IMG/VR virus record: IMGVR_UViG_3300025525_000047
Coordinates: 1 to 48,347 of that record
Strand: one strand, 5' to 3'
Length of the DNA: 48,347 nt
Origin: a virus
Below the pieces are notes generated by a model, which made no database searches, had not been told where the DNA came from, and saw only the letters and a list, made by a program, of their open reading frames with translations. Both the position numbers and the translations under genes were made by a program. Shown piece by piece: positions 32,600 to 39,863 of this stretch; positions within the stretch are counted from its first letter, which is position 1, and each line of letters starts with the position of its first letter.

Positions 32600-33986
32600 C
32601 TTTCAATGTGATTGATATGAGACCTGAAGCAAGGATGGTAAAGAGTGATCCTGTAACAATCAATAGCGTATTGCCAGAGAAGTTTCCAATTGCGAAAATT
32701 GGAAGACCTATTGTGATACTGGTCAGAAGTCCATAGAACAATCCTTTTTCGCTCATCTTTATGCCTTTGATTGCAAAGGCTGTTGGAAGCATGACTGAAG
32801 CTCTAAGGGTGCCATAGATCAGGAACAGGTGTAAGATCTTCAGTCCAGGGATGTTGGATATTGTGATTGCTAAAAAGGTTACAACAATCATTGAAAACTT
32901 TGCAACCTGAACAGGAGACCATCTTCTGAATCCTTCAAATCGTTTCACCAGATCATGGCCCGAAACAGAAGAAACAGCGCATATGATACTGTCAACAGTG
33001 GAAATCAGGCCGGAAAGAATCATGACCATGAAAACATACAAGAACCATTTAGGTGCAAAAGCCATCACAGCCCCTACATTGACAAGTTGTGGGTCTGTAA
33101 TATCTAAACCTTTTCCTGCAACAAAAAAGCCGAAAATCGCAAGAGAAAGCGGTACAACTCCAAAGATTGCTGCTGCCCAAAGCATTGATTTCTTTACCTG
33201 ACCTTCTTTGATGGACCATATTCTTTGCCAGAACATCTGATCTCCAAATGTCCCGGATAGAAGTCCTATCGTTGTAGGAATTCCGAATGCAAGTGTTACA
33301 GCTAATCCTTTACCGCTAAACATCCCATGTATGTCGCCAGCTTTTCCGGAAAGCCCCTGCAAGAGTGTTTCTGTTCCTCCACCATTGATGAACATAAACG
33401 GCAATCCAATAAGTAGTACTATCACTATCCAGAGCATCTGCCAGTAATCAGTCAGGATGCTGGCTTTAATGCCCTTTGTGTAAGTGTATGCAAGTGGAAT
33501 AACAGCAAGCAGAACTGTTGTAAGTGTGAATGGTAGACCTGTAATTTTCCACATGATTGTTGCTCCGGCAAGGAGCTGCACTGCAAAGCTGAGTATCTGC
33601 AGACCGAAACTTTCAACTAGGTAGAGATTGTGTGTCCTGTTACTAAACTTTGTCCTGATGAAATCAGAGAATGTCCAGCCATGAGGATGCATTTCTCTCA
33701 TCCAGGATGCGAAGTATGCAAAGATTACAAGTGTTAAAACGTTTGGTGTAATAAACCAGAAAACACCAACCCAACCAGCAGTATAGGCTTTCTCTGAAGC
33801 AATAAACATTGCCGGTGCCCATACCCATGTTGCAGCCAGTGAGAATGCTGCCATCCACCAGGGGATGCTGCGGTTGGCAACAAGATAGTTCAGTTTGGAC
33901 GTGTTTCCTTTTCGGATAAATTTTGTGATAAGGGATACTGCGATGAAGTAAAACAGCAGTAATAATGCTCCATGTGTCTGTGTCAT
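32580..33986 (-). CDS. Sodium:solute symporter (SSS family)
   Basis: A 468-residue membrane transporter with about 13 hydrophobic helices. It has the SSS start pattern (NYLVANRSIPWWMAAFSLAAT), a helix-3 region GWTFSDFIRTKFSNR, and the family's STVDS-like sodium-site motif in SGLISTVDSIICAVSSV at about 330-346. It is the first gene of late operon A, directly below the late promoter, and its start is at the ATG at 33986. The substrate cannot be told; urea, sugars, nucleosides and organic acids are all known for the family. An inner-membrane transporter in a late phage operon is unusual. Confidence 0.9.
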   Translation of the reverse strand: MTQTHGALLLLFYFIAVSLITKFIRKGNTSKLNYLVANRSIPWWMAAFSLAATWVWAPAMFIASEKAYTAGWVGVFWFITPNVLTLVIFAYFASWMREMHPHGWTFSDFIRTKFSNRTHNLYLVESFGLQILSFAVQLLAGATIMWKITGLPFTLTTVLLAVIPLAYTYTKGIKASILTDYWQMLWIVIVLLIGLPFMFINGGGTETLLQGLSGKAGDIHGMFSGKGLAVTLAFGIPTTIGLLSGTFGDQMFWQRIWSIKEGQVKKSMLWAAAIFGVVPLSLAIFGFFVAGKGLDITDPQLVNVGAVMAFAPKWFLYVFMVMILSGLISTVDSIICAVSSVSGHDLVKRFEGFRRWSPVQVAKFSMIVVTFLAITISNIPGLKILHLFLIYGTLRASVMLPTAFAIKGIKMSEKGLFYGLLTSITIGLPIFAIGNFSGNTLLIVTGSLFTILASGLISITLKDETSKV

Positions 33987-34007
33987 ACCTTTTTAAGTGT
34001 TAAAGGT

Positions 34008-34088
34008 GTAAAGGTAAAATAAAAAAAGCGTGTTGATGTAACACGTTGATTTTAGTACACAAAAGCATCAATTAAGCATTGATAATCA
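34008..34088 (-). promoter_or_regulatory. Late promoter region A (dyads plus TACCTTTAC)
   Basis: On the minus strand a TGATTATCA dyad (34088-34080) is followed by GTGTT-N5-AACAC (34044-34030) plus GC, then 11 bases and TACCTTTAC (34016-34008). Transcription would start near 34004, with an 18-base leader to the symporter ATG. The GTGTT dyad would cover about -26 to -40. The TGAT dyad is about 12 bases further away than in region B, about one helical turn. See region 17342-17411. Confidence 0.65.
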
Positions 34089-34122
34089 GTAACAAAATTT
34101 CGAGAAAATAGGGTTAAAATTC

Positions 34123-34139
34123 GTGTATCGGAAATACAC
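34123..34139. promoter_or_regulatory. Operator-like dyad GTGTAT-N5-ATACAC
   Basis: A perfect 6-base inverted repeat with a 5-base spacer, the same spacing as the GTGTT-N5-AACAC dyad 80 bases to the left. It lies at about -119 to -135 of late promoter A. It may be a second binding site for the same or a related dimeric regulator. Confidence 0.45.
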
Positions 34140-34288
34140 TTTCGAAGATTTAAGAAAAAAAGTAGTGCAGAGATAAGGTACAAATAGGGAAATAAGGCTG
34201 TTTTCTGCTATTCTTGGGTAATTCTTTCGGCATTTATAAGAGGGAGGTAAGGTTAAAAATGATGCTTCCGGCCCTAGTTGTGTAAACT

Positions 34289-34315
34289 AAAAAAGCCCCG
34301 CTGGGGAGGCGGGGC
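34289..34315 (-). terminator. Terminator at the end of the early operon
   Basis: On the minus strand GCCCCGC, a 7-base loop, GCGGGGC, then six Ts: a textbook rho-independent terminator. It lies 33 bases after the small gene at 34349 and separates the early block from late promoter A. In the plus direction five As follow, so it is one-way. Confidence 0.85.
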
Positions 34316-34348
34316 AAAAATGCAAGCAGAGTAAATAAGCTTTGAATA

Positions 34349-34465
34349 TTATGTCTTACGTTTAAATAGTTTTGCGATGGATCTTACCAGCCATAGGAAT
34401 AGTTCTACCGGCCACATTGCTTGTTGAGCACGGTACTTGACGGGGTTGTAGTTTTTATCAATCAT
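34349..34465 (-). CDS. 38-residue small protein, possibly membrane-associated
   Basis: A short gene with ATG at 34465 and TAA at 34351-34349. The product starts MIDKNYNPVKYRAQQAM and continues with WPVELFLWLVRSIAKLF and ends KRKT. A hydrophobic-aromatic helix followed by basic residues suggests membrane association. It lies 5 bases after the stop of the Abi-like gene and right before the terminator, so it is the last gene of the early run. It is credible because of composition and position but is not proven. Confidence 0.5.
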   Translation of the reverse strand: MIDKNYNPVKYRAQQAMWPVELFLWLVRSIAKLFKRKT

Positions 34466-34470
34466 ACATG

Positions 34471-35340
34471 TCAGTCCTCTTCATTTCGTGAATCAATATC
34501 TTCTTTAATAGCTTTTCTTACAATGTGTTCATAATTACTATCAGGATTATTTAAATGAGTCCATAACGAAAGCTCGTTTATTGTGTTATGAAAATCTGGG
34601 TAGTTATCGTTGTTTGAGAATTTATGAATATAGCATAGTAATTTGGCAACCTCTGGCTCGATTGAAAACCTCAATTGCAGTTGATAATAATCACTGTCAT
34701 ATGATGGATTCATTTTGTTATTTATATGATATTCAACATTTAACACAATAGACTTTAGATATGGTAGGATATGTGAAGATATTTGCTTTGTTTCAATTTG
34801 ATTAAAAGATGTTTGTAGTTCATCTAATAAAAATTCGTTTCGTCGATTAGTGTTACTTTTTAGTCTTTCAGCTCTATTTAGCCTTTTAGCAAAATTATCA
34901 TAGTTATTATGGAACTTATCAATGATATGAATGAAATATTGATGACCCCGATATACTTTGGAGTCTTCATTTACATCAATTGACATTAAATGAAATTTAC
35001 TTTCGTCGTAATGCTTAAAAAAACCAGTTTTCAAATCTTGAAGTTCCAGAAGCTCGGTTTGTCGCTTGAAAATATCATTAGCTGTAATAGCTTGTTGTCT
35101 GGTTTCTCTCATTTCAACAACTTGAGTTTGAATTGTGATTTGCTGTTGATAGATTGTATAGAGTAATCCCGCAAATGCTAAACTGGAAAAAATTGACTCA
35201 AGTGTACCACTATATTTATTTAAAAAGTGGGTTTCTTCAAAATAATCAAGGGCGAATGCCACTGCAATGTAAAGAATTATTACTCCAAAAAAGACTCCTA
35301 TTAGGGCCTCAAGCTTAATTTTGTGTGTAGGCTGGCTCAT
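34471..35340 (-). CDS. Two-helix membrane protein resembling abortive-infection protein (putAbiC-like)
   Basis: The ATG at 35340 (SQPTHKIKLEALIG) is preferred to a TTG ten codons upstream. The 289-residue product has two membrane helices at about 9-32 and 42-60, then a coiled-coil (QQQITIQTQVVEMRETRQQA) and a helical cytoplasmic domain. This layout, with FFKHYDESKFHL after the coiled-coil, resembles the putative phage abortive infection family (putAbiC), where two N-terminal helices precede a helical domain. It would be a superinfection-exclusion gene carried by the phage. The similarity is by layout; a search is needed to settle it. Confidence 0.65.
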   Translation of the reverse strand: MSQPTHKIKLEALIGVFFGVIILYIAVAFALDYFEETHFLNKYSGTLESIFSSLAFAGLLYTIYQQQITIQTQVVEMRETRQQAITANDIFKRQTELLELQDLKTGFFKHYDESKFHLMSIDVNEDSKVYRGHQYFIHIIDKFHNNYDNFAKRLNRAERLKSNTNRRNEFLLDELQTSFNQIETKQISSHILPYLKSIVLNVEYHINNKMNPSYDSDYYQLQLRFSIEPEVAKLLCYIHKFSNNDNYPDFHNTINELSLWTHLNNPDSNYEHIVRKAIKEDIDSRNEED

Positions 35341-35372
35341 ATATTTAAGAATAGTTGGTTTATGCCCCAAAG

Positions 35373-35642
35373 CTACAACCTTTTTAAAAAGAAAGGAGTT
35401 TTCAATATTTTTTTTGTGATTAAGCCACCCCGCTTATTACCTTGACCAGAGGGAGCGGGGTGTTTTTCTTTTAGTTCTTTAATTTCTTCTTTCAGTTTGA
35501 TGTTTTCGCCAAGAATTTCGTAGTATTCTAATCGTGTTCGTTGGCATATCTCTACTACCTTAATGATGTGATAAGCAAGCTTACGCTTAATCCCATAACC
35601 AATCCAGAGCCCCATCAGGAACCATACTATTGACCAGAGCAT
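35373..35642 (-). CDS. Single-helix membrane protein with coiled coil
   Basis: An 89-residue protein: membrane helix at 2-17 (LWSIVWFLMGLWIGYG), basic loop, then a coiled-coil region at about 35-60 (RLEYYEILGENIKLKEEIKELKEK). The tail (KHPAPSGQGNKRGG) is encoded by a hairpin region and may be peripheral. It overlaps the next upstream gene by 16 bases. Orientation would put the helical part in the cytoplasm. Function unknown; the shape resembles small phage membrane proteins. Confidence 0.65.
   Translation of the reverse strand: MLWSIVWFLMGLWIGYGIKRKLAYHIIKVVEICQRTRLEYYEILGENIKLKEEIKELKEKHPAPSGQGNKRGGLITKKILKTPFFLKRL
35426..35467 (+). terminator. Plus-facing terminator-like hairpin inside a minus-strand gene
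   Basis: CACCCCGCT and AGCGGGGTG pair over nine bases with a 19-base loop, followed on the plus strand by five Ts and then CTTTT. It lies within the end of the 89-residue gene, facing the opposite way. No plus-strand gene ends here. It may stop antisense transcription or be incidental. Confidence 0.4.
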
Positions 35643-35833
35643 ATAATTCTAAACCTGTCAAAGGATTCTGCAGATAATTCCCCAAAGAATAGTTTTCCAT
35701 TCTGGATATTTACAGTGACCATAGGTCTAAGGTCGATTTTGAAACCATCTTGACAATGCAGAAATCCATAACCGTGTACCTTGTCACCTATTTGCACCCT
35801 TTTGCCGGTTATATCAATCGGAAATTTTCTCAT
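35627..35833 (-). CDS. Small soluble early protein, unknown function
   Basis: I place the start at the ATG at 35833 (RKFPIDITGKRVQIGDKVHG); a TTG lies two codons earlier. The 68-residue product is beta-rich: KRVQIGDKVHGYGF, RPMVTVNIQNGKLFFGE. The GDKVxGYG pattern recalls small phage proteins with an SH3-like or YopX-like domain, but I cannot name it. It overlaps the neighbouring genes at both ends. Confidence 0.6.
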   Translation of the reverse strand: MRKFPIDITGKRVQIGDKVHGYGFLHCQDGFKIDLRPMVTVNIQNGKLFFGELSAESFDRFRIICSGQ

Positions 35834-36044
35834 CTTCAACTTCTTGGTTAAGTAAAATATAAATGTATAATTTCAACTTTATGCCAATTCGTAAGATTGT
35901 AATCGGCAACCCAAAAAATACCATCAGAAAGAAGCTGTTTCCGGCAACCTCATAATATTTTTTCATTCTTTCGCTTGCTGTTAAATGTTCATTAACAGCC
36001 AGAATGGTGTTAACTAAAAAGTAAGTCAAAATTAGCGTTGTCAT
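35814..36044 (-). CDS. Small membrane protein
   Basis: A 76-residue protein with two hydrophobic helices at about 1-17 (TLILTYFLVNTILAV) and 33-56 (FFLMVFFGLPITILRIGIKL), separated by a short polar stretch NEHLTASERMKK, and an acidic end (EVEDEKISD). It is probably a small two-span inner-membrane protein. Function unknown. It overlaps the downstream gene by 20 bases. Confidence 0.6.
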   Translation of the reverse strand: MTTLILTYFLVNTILAVNEHLTASERMKKYYEVAGNSFFLMVFFGLPITILRIGIKLKLYIYILLNQEVEDEKISD

Positions 36045-36085
36045 TTTTGATTAATTTTTAAGGGTTTGTTGCGTATTTATCCTTG

Positions 36086-36349
36086 TTAGCAACCATGTTT
36101 AAGAAATCCCGAATATCGAAGTTCTCCAAAGTTGCCAGAGCAAAACGGCTCACCATCTACATAATAACCAAATCGTACATCTCCGTTAGTATTTGATAGT
36201 GCAAACCTTAAGAAATCACCGTAAGCGAGCCATGCCACTTTCTCATTCACATATGAACTAAAAATAACACGGTTGCTAACAGCACTTAAAAAACAGGCGG
36301 GGTTAGGCGCTTCGTTGACAGTTTCGAATAAGTTCAATTGTTTGTTCAT
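36086..36349 (-). CDS. Small early protein, unknown function
   Basis: I place the start at the ATG at 36349 (NKQLNLFETVNEAPN), which looks like a natural N-terminus. The 87-residue product has a GDFLRFALSNTNGDVRFGYY segment and no obvious signal or membrane helix. The gap to the next gene (about 60 bases) holds nothing recognisable. Not assigned to a family. Confidence 0.6.
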   Translation of the reverse strand: MNKQLNLFETVNEAPNPACFLSAVSNRVIFSSYVNEKVAWLAYGDFLRFALSNTNGDVRFGYYVDGEPFCSGNFGELRYSGFLKHGC

Positions 36350-36412
36350 TTTATTAAGTTTTGTGGGCAAAATCCCGCCCGATTTTTTAGCTGCAAAACG
36401 TTACCGCCAATA

Positions 36413-36703
36413 TTAAGACGGGAACTCTATAAGCTCAACGGTTTGATTTTTCAAGTCATGTGAACAATCTCCAAGAAATTGTATTTTACCATCTGTAATA
36501 AATGAATGGCAAGTACCATAAAAAGGTTCTTCATTTTTAAATCCCAAAAAACCTTTTTGTAGAAACGATGGTGAGATTGTAGGCTTTTGAAAATCGTAAT
36601 TAAATTTCCATGTATCATTAAACATGTGTTCACAATTACAGCCAGGGCAAATAAACTTAAACTGTCGTGGTTGATTATTTCCAATTTCTTTAATTTTTGT
36701 CAT
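36413..36703 (-). CDS. Small zinc-binding-like phage protein (DUF6527-type)
   Basis: The ATG at 36703 is preferred as it clears the upstream gene. The 96-residue product has CPGCNCEHMFND, then KPTISPSFL, GTCHSFITDGKIQFLGDCSHDLKNQTVELIEFP. The order CPGC...PTxSPS...CHSFIxDGxIxFLxDCxH is the signature of a small phage family often misnamed ammonia monooxygenase. It should bind a metal through the Cys and His residues. Function unknown. Confidence 0.8.
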   Translation of the reverse strand: MTKIKEIGNNQPRQFKFICPGCNCEHMFNDTWKFNYDFQKPTISPSFLQKGFLGFKNEEPFYGTCHSFITDGKIQFLGDCSHDLKNQTVELIEFPS

Positions 36704-36726
36704 GTCCTTAATTTTACAATTGTTAC

Positions 36727-36999
36727 TTATTTTCTGTGTTGATAGTGTTTCTGTCTGTATTTCCATTCCTGACGTTCCTTCTTTCGCATATCATGTTCAT
36801 TAGATACTCCAATAGATGGGTACTCAATTTCAGGACGGGGAGTAATCACCATTTTTAATTCAGTAATTTCGTCTAGCACTTCTTTTACTGGAGGTTTATC
36901 ATCAATCACAACAACATGCTTTTCAAATTCTTTCATCCTTAAAACAGCCTCAAGAAGCTCACTACCATGATGATCTGGAACAGAGATTAATATTTTCAT
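36727..36999 (-). CDS. Small soluble early protein
   Basis: A 90-residue protein with an alpha/beta start: MKILISVPDHHGSELLEAV, then HVVVIDDKPPVKEVLDEI, which looks like a Rossmann-like or thioredoxin-like half but carries no motif. The end is basic (MRKKERQEWKYRQKHYQHRK), possibly for nucleic-acid binding. It lies 3 bases after the KilA-N gene. Function unknown. Confidence 0.6.
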   Translation of the reverse strand: MKILISVPDHHGSELLEAVLRMKEFEKHVVVIDDKPPVKEVLDEITELKMVITPRPEIEYPSIGVSNEHDMRKKERQEWKYRQKHYQHRK

Positions 37000-37002
37000 A
37001 AA

Positions 37003-37788
37003 CTATTGATTTACAACTTCAACTTTCTTAAATCCTTTTTCCATTACCCAATTGATAAAAGCTCTGCCTTTCTCCGTCCAATAGGTTGTGACTGCTGTTT
37101 TCAAGTTACCCTGTTGGTCAGTATAGGTATGAGTTTTGGTTTTGGTATAGTCTCTGTTCTGGTACCTGTGATAAAGCACCCAGGTACTACCGGACTTGTA
37201 AATGATCTGCTTTTGATGTAAAAGCCGGTTCAGAGAAACTGCACTCATCCCTAAATCTTTTGCAATTACATTTGTTGAAATCAGACTTTCACTTTGAAGA
37301 ACGTTATTGAAGTAGTTGACCTTTGGTGCTGATTCCTTCAGTTGTTTTTCCTGCAGCAAGGCTGTTTCTGCAATACGTTCTTTTTCCCGTCTTTCCCTTT
37401 TTAGCTCCGTAGCAAGGTTAATAATAAAGTCAGGATTGAGAAGATCCTCCGGCTCCATTGCCGTTGCACCATGCTTGAGCAGTTCTTTTATCCGGTCATT
37501 GCACCAGATTGCAAAAGATGGCGAAAGCCATCTGGCAAATTCCAGCGCTACATCTTCATGTAACCATGTGCCAACTCCATTGACAGTGTGAATCAAATCT
37601 GACCTATCCGATTTTCGGATAGCTTCCAATTCCAGCAGATAGCTTTCTGTAGATGGTAGTTCTAACCATTTCCCAGGCCTTTTTTTGAAGGCAGAAGCCA
37701 TTTGCGTTGCGTCAACCATCACTTCACCTTTTTTGCTCTGAAAAGTGATTGTATGACCTTCATAGTTGAAAATATTCATTTTATCCAT
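37003..37788 (-). CDS. KilA-N antirepressor-like protein
   Basis: A 261-residue protein with an N-terminal KilA-N domain: VMVDATQMASAFKKRPGKWLEL at about 23-44, GVGTWLHEDVALEFARWLSPSFA at about 71-93. A helical linker (EREKERIAETALLQ) leads to a C-terminal ANT/KilAC-like domain (SESLISTNVIAKDLGMSAVSLNRLLHQKQ, then TEKGRAFINWVM). Such proteins oppose phage repressors or regulate early genes. No repressor is in the window. Confidence 0.9.
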   Translation of the reverse strand: MDKMNIFNYEGHTITFQSKKGEVMVDATQMASAFKKRPGKWLELPSTESYLLELEAIRKSDRSDLIHTVNGVGTWLHEDVALEFARWLSPSFAIWCNDRIKELLKHGATAMEPEDLLNPDFIINLATELKRERREKERIAETALLQEKQLKESAPKVNYFNNVLQSESLISTNVIAKDLGMSAVSLNRLLHQKQIIYKSGSTWVLYHRYQNRDYTKTKTHTYTDQQGNLKTAVTTYWTEKGRAFINWVMEKGFKKVEVVNQ

Positions 37789-37799
37789 TGTGGTAAATA

Positions 37800-38189
37800 T
37801 TACGATTGTTTCTTTTTAAACTCTCCCCAATTAAGCCTAGATTGGACAAATGTTAAAAGCTCTTTTCTCTTTACCTCACTTAAATTTAACTGCTCAAGAA
37901 TCTCTTGGAAATTTGATCTGAATTCTTTGTCAGTTTGATATAGAGCTTTAACCATCTTGATGCTGTATACAGCAGTGGAGTGATTTTTGTCAAAAAAGGA
38001 TGCAGATCTCTCATAGCTGGAATCACACAAAGTCACTAGAAGAAATAAAATGATTTGCCTTGGTTCTACTATATTTCTTCTCCGGTTTGCTTTGCGAAGA
38101 CTACTTGCCGGAAGCTTATAAAAACTTGCAACAACTTGAATGATATCCTCTTCACTTAATTCCATTCCGGGTTTGATGTAAGGGTTCAT
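37800..38189 (-). CDS. Stand-alone DnaA C-terminal (DnaA-box-binding) domain
   Basis: A 129-residue protein that matches domain IV of DnaA only: SEEDIIQVVASFYKLPASSLRK, RQIILFLLVTLCDSSYERSASFFDKNHSTAVYSIK, the last part being the box-binding signature (x-HST-x). The AAA+ part is absent. It may bind DnaA boxes at the phage origin and recruit or block the host replication start. It overlaps the VRR-NUC gene by 4 bases. Confidence 0.85.
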   Translation of the reverse strand: MNPYIKPGMELSEEDIIQVVASFYKLPASSLRKANRRRNIVEPRQIILFLLVTLCDSSYERSASFFDKNHSTAVYSIKMVKALYQTDKEFRSNFQEILEQLNLSEVKRKELLTFVQSRLNWGEFKKKQS

Positions 38190-38530
38190 GTCAAGTAGTT
38201 TTCGATTACGGTTTGAAACTCGTCAAAGGACCATACAGTTGCAGTTGCATAACCTTGTGCAGCTGCCTGTTCAAGAAATTCTTTTTGTTCATCTGACAGT
38301 TTATTCCTGCCAAACTTGAATTCTACATAAAGTCCATGGTACTTTCCTTTTGGTACTGCTAAACAAGTGTCTGAAACTCCGGGAACGACTCCCTGAAGCT
38401 TCAGGTTCTTTGCCTCGATCTTGTTTCTGGATCCTCCATTTGGGATGGCGAAAAACAGTTTCTTGTAACGCGGGTAAGCATACCGGAACCATTTAAAGCA
38501 TTCGGATTGAAGTTTGCCTTCAGGTGTCAT
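38186..38530 (-). CDS. VRR-NUC nuclease
   Basis: A 114-residue PD-(D/E)XK nuclease of the VRR-NUC family. Visible are the LQSECFKWFRY start, FAIPNGGSR, GVVPGVSDTCLA (catalytic Asp), YHGLYVEFKFGR (catalytic E-x-K) and LSDEQKEFLEQA. It is expected to cut branched or junction DNA during replication and recombination. Start overlaps the ASCH gene by 4 bases; the SNF2 helicase in the same operon is a common partner. Confidence 0.9.
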   Translation of the reverse strand: MTPEGKLQSECFKWFRYAYPRYKKLFFAIPNGGSRNKIEAKNLKLQGVVPGVSDTCLAVPKGKYHGLYVEFKFGRNKLSDEQKEFLEQAAAQGYATATVWSFDEFQTVIENYLT

Positions 38531-38985
38531 AGCTCAAGCATATTTTTAATTTGATGCTTAACCTCATCCGGCACTATTCTCCATCCTAGTTTTCCCTGCC
38601 AGGGGAAAGGTTGAGGTAACATCTGAACGTTCTCGTAAACATGACAGTAAAGTGCAGGATGGTATTTTACGAAACAGATTTCCTCATCTTCAGGTGTCAT
38701 TTTTCTGCAATCAGAAAGATATCCAATTGCAATAGCAGATCCGCACAATTGTTTGAAGATTTCTCTAGCCTGAGCAAGATCAATAATCCGCTCTAATCCA
38801 TCAAATCCGGAGATAGCTTCAATCTGTCCAATGTTGTAAGGCTTCTTACTTGAACAGATGAGTACCCATCCCCGGTAATTGGTTTTCCAGCTTCTTGTCT
38901 CGATCTTACCGGCAAGCATTAGATCAGCATAAGGTTGACGCCATGAAAGCGCCCTGATTTCATTTTCCGTAGTGTATTTTTTCAT
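38527..38985 (-). CDS. ASCH-domain protein
   Basis: A 152-residue protein. The ASCH (PUA-like) signature is at the start: IRALSWRQPYADLMLAGKIETRSWKT followed by RGWVLICSSKKPYN. It may bind RNA or modified nucleotides; some ASCH proteins are amidohydrolases or RNases. It lies between the nuclease and the helicase loader. Exact role unknown. Confidence 0.9.
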   Translation of the reverse strand: MKKYTTENEIRALSWRQPYADLMLAGKIETRSWKTNYRGWVLICSSKKPYNIGQIEAISGFDGLERIIDLAQAREIFKQLCGSAIAIGYLSDCRKMTPEDEEICFVKYHPALYCHVYENVQMLPQPFPWQGKLGWRIVPDEVKHQIKNMLEL

Positions 38986-38987
38986 GA

Positions 38988-39863
38988 TTATTTCCTCCTG
39001 TCTGGTGCTGAAGAATCAAATGTCAGAATGTTGAACATCTCTCTCATTCTGCTGCGAACCCTGGCGCCGTAATATTTTTCAATATCATTTGCATTAAGGT
39101 TGGTTGTGATATGCGTCATGTTGTGTGGAATCATATCATACCTGTTCAGGATGATCTCTGTCATGGCATTTACCTTGTCACCATATCGCCTCCTTTCTTC
39201 TTCTGTGCCCATATCATCATAGCAGACGCCGATTTCTGTTTGCCAGTATTGGTTTCTTGCAATTGTTTCAATCCTGCAATGATCTTTGATAATGCTGAAC
39301 CCATGCTCTACAAAGTCGTAAGTCAGATGCATGCATGCAACAAACTTGTAGGATGTGTGTTGGTTTTTGGAAAAGCAACGCATTATGGTTGATTTTCCAG
39401 TACCTAAACCTCCCATCAGAAGAATTCCTTTGTTGAGGTCAATTCCAGCCTCTTTAGCTTGATCTGAAGCCGTGAAATAGAGAAATAGCTTTTCAAGTAT
39501 TGACCGGTTGTAGTTATCAATGACAAATTCCTTCCTGGCAATGTGACTTGCCCTTGCGATAAATGCCTCTCGAAGCTGGTCAACTGTGAGCGAAACCGGA
39601 GGGGTCTCCTTTTCGATCTTTTCCCAATATTCGTTTATCTTTTGGCTGCTAACTTTATCTTTTCTAGCAAACATCAACACCTTGTCAATAGCCTCTGGAC
39701 TTAGGGTTATGGCCTCAGGTGATATTCCAAATCGTCGTGCCCTACGGCTCTTTTCTGCTTGTATGGCAGAGTTTTTCTCCTCCGGAGTAAGCTCTGGTAA
39801 ATCACATTGGGACTTGATATCCATCTGCGGCAAAGCTTTTCTGATTATTTGATTGATTTCCAT
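38988..39863 (-). CDS. DnaC-like helicase loader ATPase
   Basis: A 291-residue AAA+ protein. Walker A is GGLGTGKST at 151-159 and Walker B is GVCYDDMGTE at about 212-221. A sensor region is TTNLNANDIEKYYGARVRSRM near 253-273. The N-terminal ~140 residues would bind the replicative helicase. It should load host or phage DnaB at the origin. Its 5' end overlaps the initiator-like gene by 62 bases. No DnaB-like helicase gene is visible, so a host helicase may be used. Confidence 0.85.
   Translation of the reverse strand: MEINQIIRKALPQMDIKSQCDLPELTPEEKNSAIQAEKSRRARRFGISPEAITLSPEAIDKVLMFARKDKVSSQKINEYWEKIEKETPPVSLTVDQLREAFIARASHIARKEFVIDNYNRSILEKLFLYFTASDQAKEAGIDLNKGILLMGGLGTGKSTIMRCFSKNQHTSYKFVACMHLTYDFVEHGFSIIKDHCRIETIARNQYWQTEIGVCYDDMGTEEERRRYGDKVNAMTEIILNRYDMIPHNMTHITTNLNANDIEKYYGARVRSRMREMFNILTFDSSAPDRRK

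Larger units (their letters stand above)
33987..34348. other. Regulatory gap between late operon A and the early terminator
   Basis: No gene of credible length is visible in either strand. It holds, from left to right, late promoter A (34008-34088), a second dyad (34123-34139), about 150 bases with nothing I can identify, and the early terminator (34289-34315). A short small gene begins right of it. Confidence 0.6.

Noticed and set aside
32580-33986. Symporter as evidence of a phage-host chromosomal boundary
   Set aside because: It is flanked on both sides by phage genes in the same operon, with overlapping reading frames, and starts under the same promoter layout as the structural genes, so it belongs to the phage.
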